A DNA stretch of 64,000 nt from Calothrix sp. PCC 7716. Its GTDB lineage: Bacteria; Cyanobacteriota; Cyanobacteriia; Cyanobacteriales; Nostocaceae. The notes under the pieces are model-generated. The model ran no database searches. It saw only the letters and a list, made by a program, of their open reading frames with translations, and was not told the origin of the DNA. Numbering within the stretch: the first letter of the stretch is position 1; each line of letters starts with the position of its first letter. The position numbers were made by a program, and so were the translations under genes. The stretch is taken from assembly GCF_019977735.1 (NCBI RefSeq), contig NZ_AP025018.1, forward strand, positions 4,650,001 to 4,714,000, read 5' to 3'. Below are positions 63,761 through 64,000 of the stretch, in pieces.

Positions 63761-64000
63761 AATCATGCACTCCTGTAAAAGTTCGAGGCTGTGAGCGTTT
63801 TGGTAAGTTCGGGAAGGCTCACTACTAGTAGGTGCCTTTTTTAAACTTAACCATTCAAAATCTACATACCACTTACAGTAGCACAACTATTGGTTGCTAG
63901 AATCATCAGACAATCAAATTTTCTATTACGATTAGTAATGCTACTCTTGGTAAGTATTTATATTACTTATAGATACACACGCCAGAGATTACCAACTATA

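Overview
The window reads as a low-GC (high 30s % by eye) heterocyst-type cyanobacterium of the Nostocales. The evidence is a nitrogenase iron-protein (NifH) gene, a cytochrome c oxidase coxA-coxC pair, a PRC-barrel/AvaK-type protein, a Ycf46-like AAA ATPase and many short dispersed palindromes typical of this group. The palindrome GGCGCC is extraordinarily frequent (about 130 sites counted by eye, about 3 expected), while I found no copy of the usual cyanobacterial HIP1 octamer GCGATCGC.

Positions 1-17,870 are chromosomal. In order they hold two tandem small secreted proteins, a HlyD-type efflux adaptor, an S41 protease, a metal-chelate/vitamin-type binding lipoprotein, an XRE-plus-PBP regulator followed by a NifH paralogue with a C-terminal extension, a leftward group of repeat-rich, membrane and PRC/AvaK proteins, a PIN toxin pair, then coxC and the 3' part of coxA.

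At about 17,870 the coxA reading frame stops abruptly. A large serine recombinase of the XisF type starts 30-40 bp further on and points away from coxA. I read this as the left edge of a DNA element, more than 46 kb long, that interrupts coxA; its other edge and the 5' half of coxA lie outside the window. The layout matches the nif, fdxN and hup elements that heterocystous cyanobacteria excise during development, but this element also carries a conjugation machine.

The element contains: a type IV secretion cluster (about 20.8-41.3 kb) with VirB2, B3, B4, B5, B6, B8, B10, B9, B1 and VirD4-like genes and no visible VirB11, together with a membrane-anchored PD-(D/E)XK-like protein and a Ycf46-like AAA ATPase; a NarL-type response regulator; a relaxase with a MobC-like partner (43.5-44.9 kb); a ParM/ParR-like/StbB-like partition module (46.5-49.3 kb) preceded by a nested palindrome; a decaying stretch with three broken genes (51.2-53.8 kb); an HNH nuclease; a 1,480-residue protein with a DxDGD motif like that of double-psi beta-barrel RNA polymerases (54.9-59.3 kb); and small unknown genes, two of them frameshifted.

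Together these genes describe an integrative, possibly developmentally excised, conjugative element with plasmid-like maintenance and perhaps its own polymerase. It has been colonised by small palindromic repeats, including a 48-bp unit bounded by GGCGCC-type ends that sits in frame inside three of its genes.
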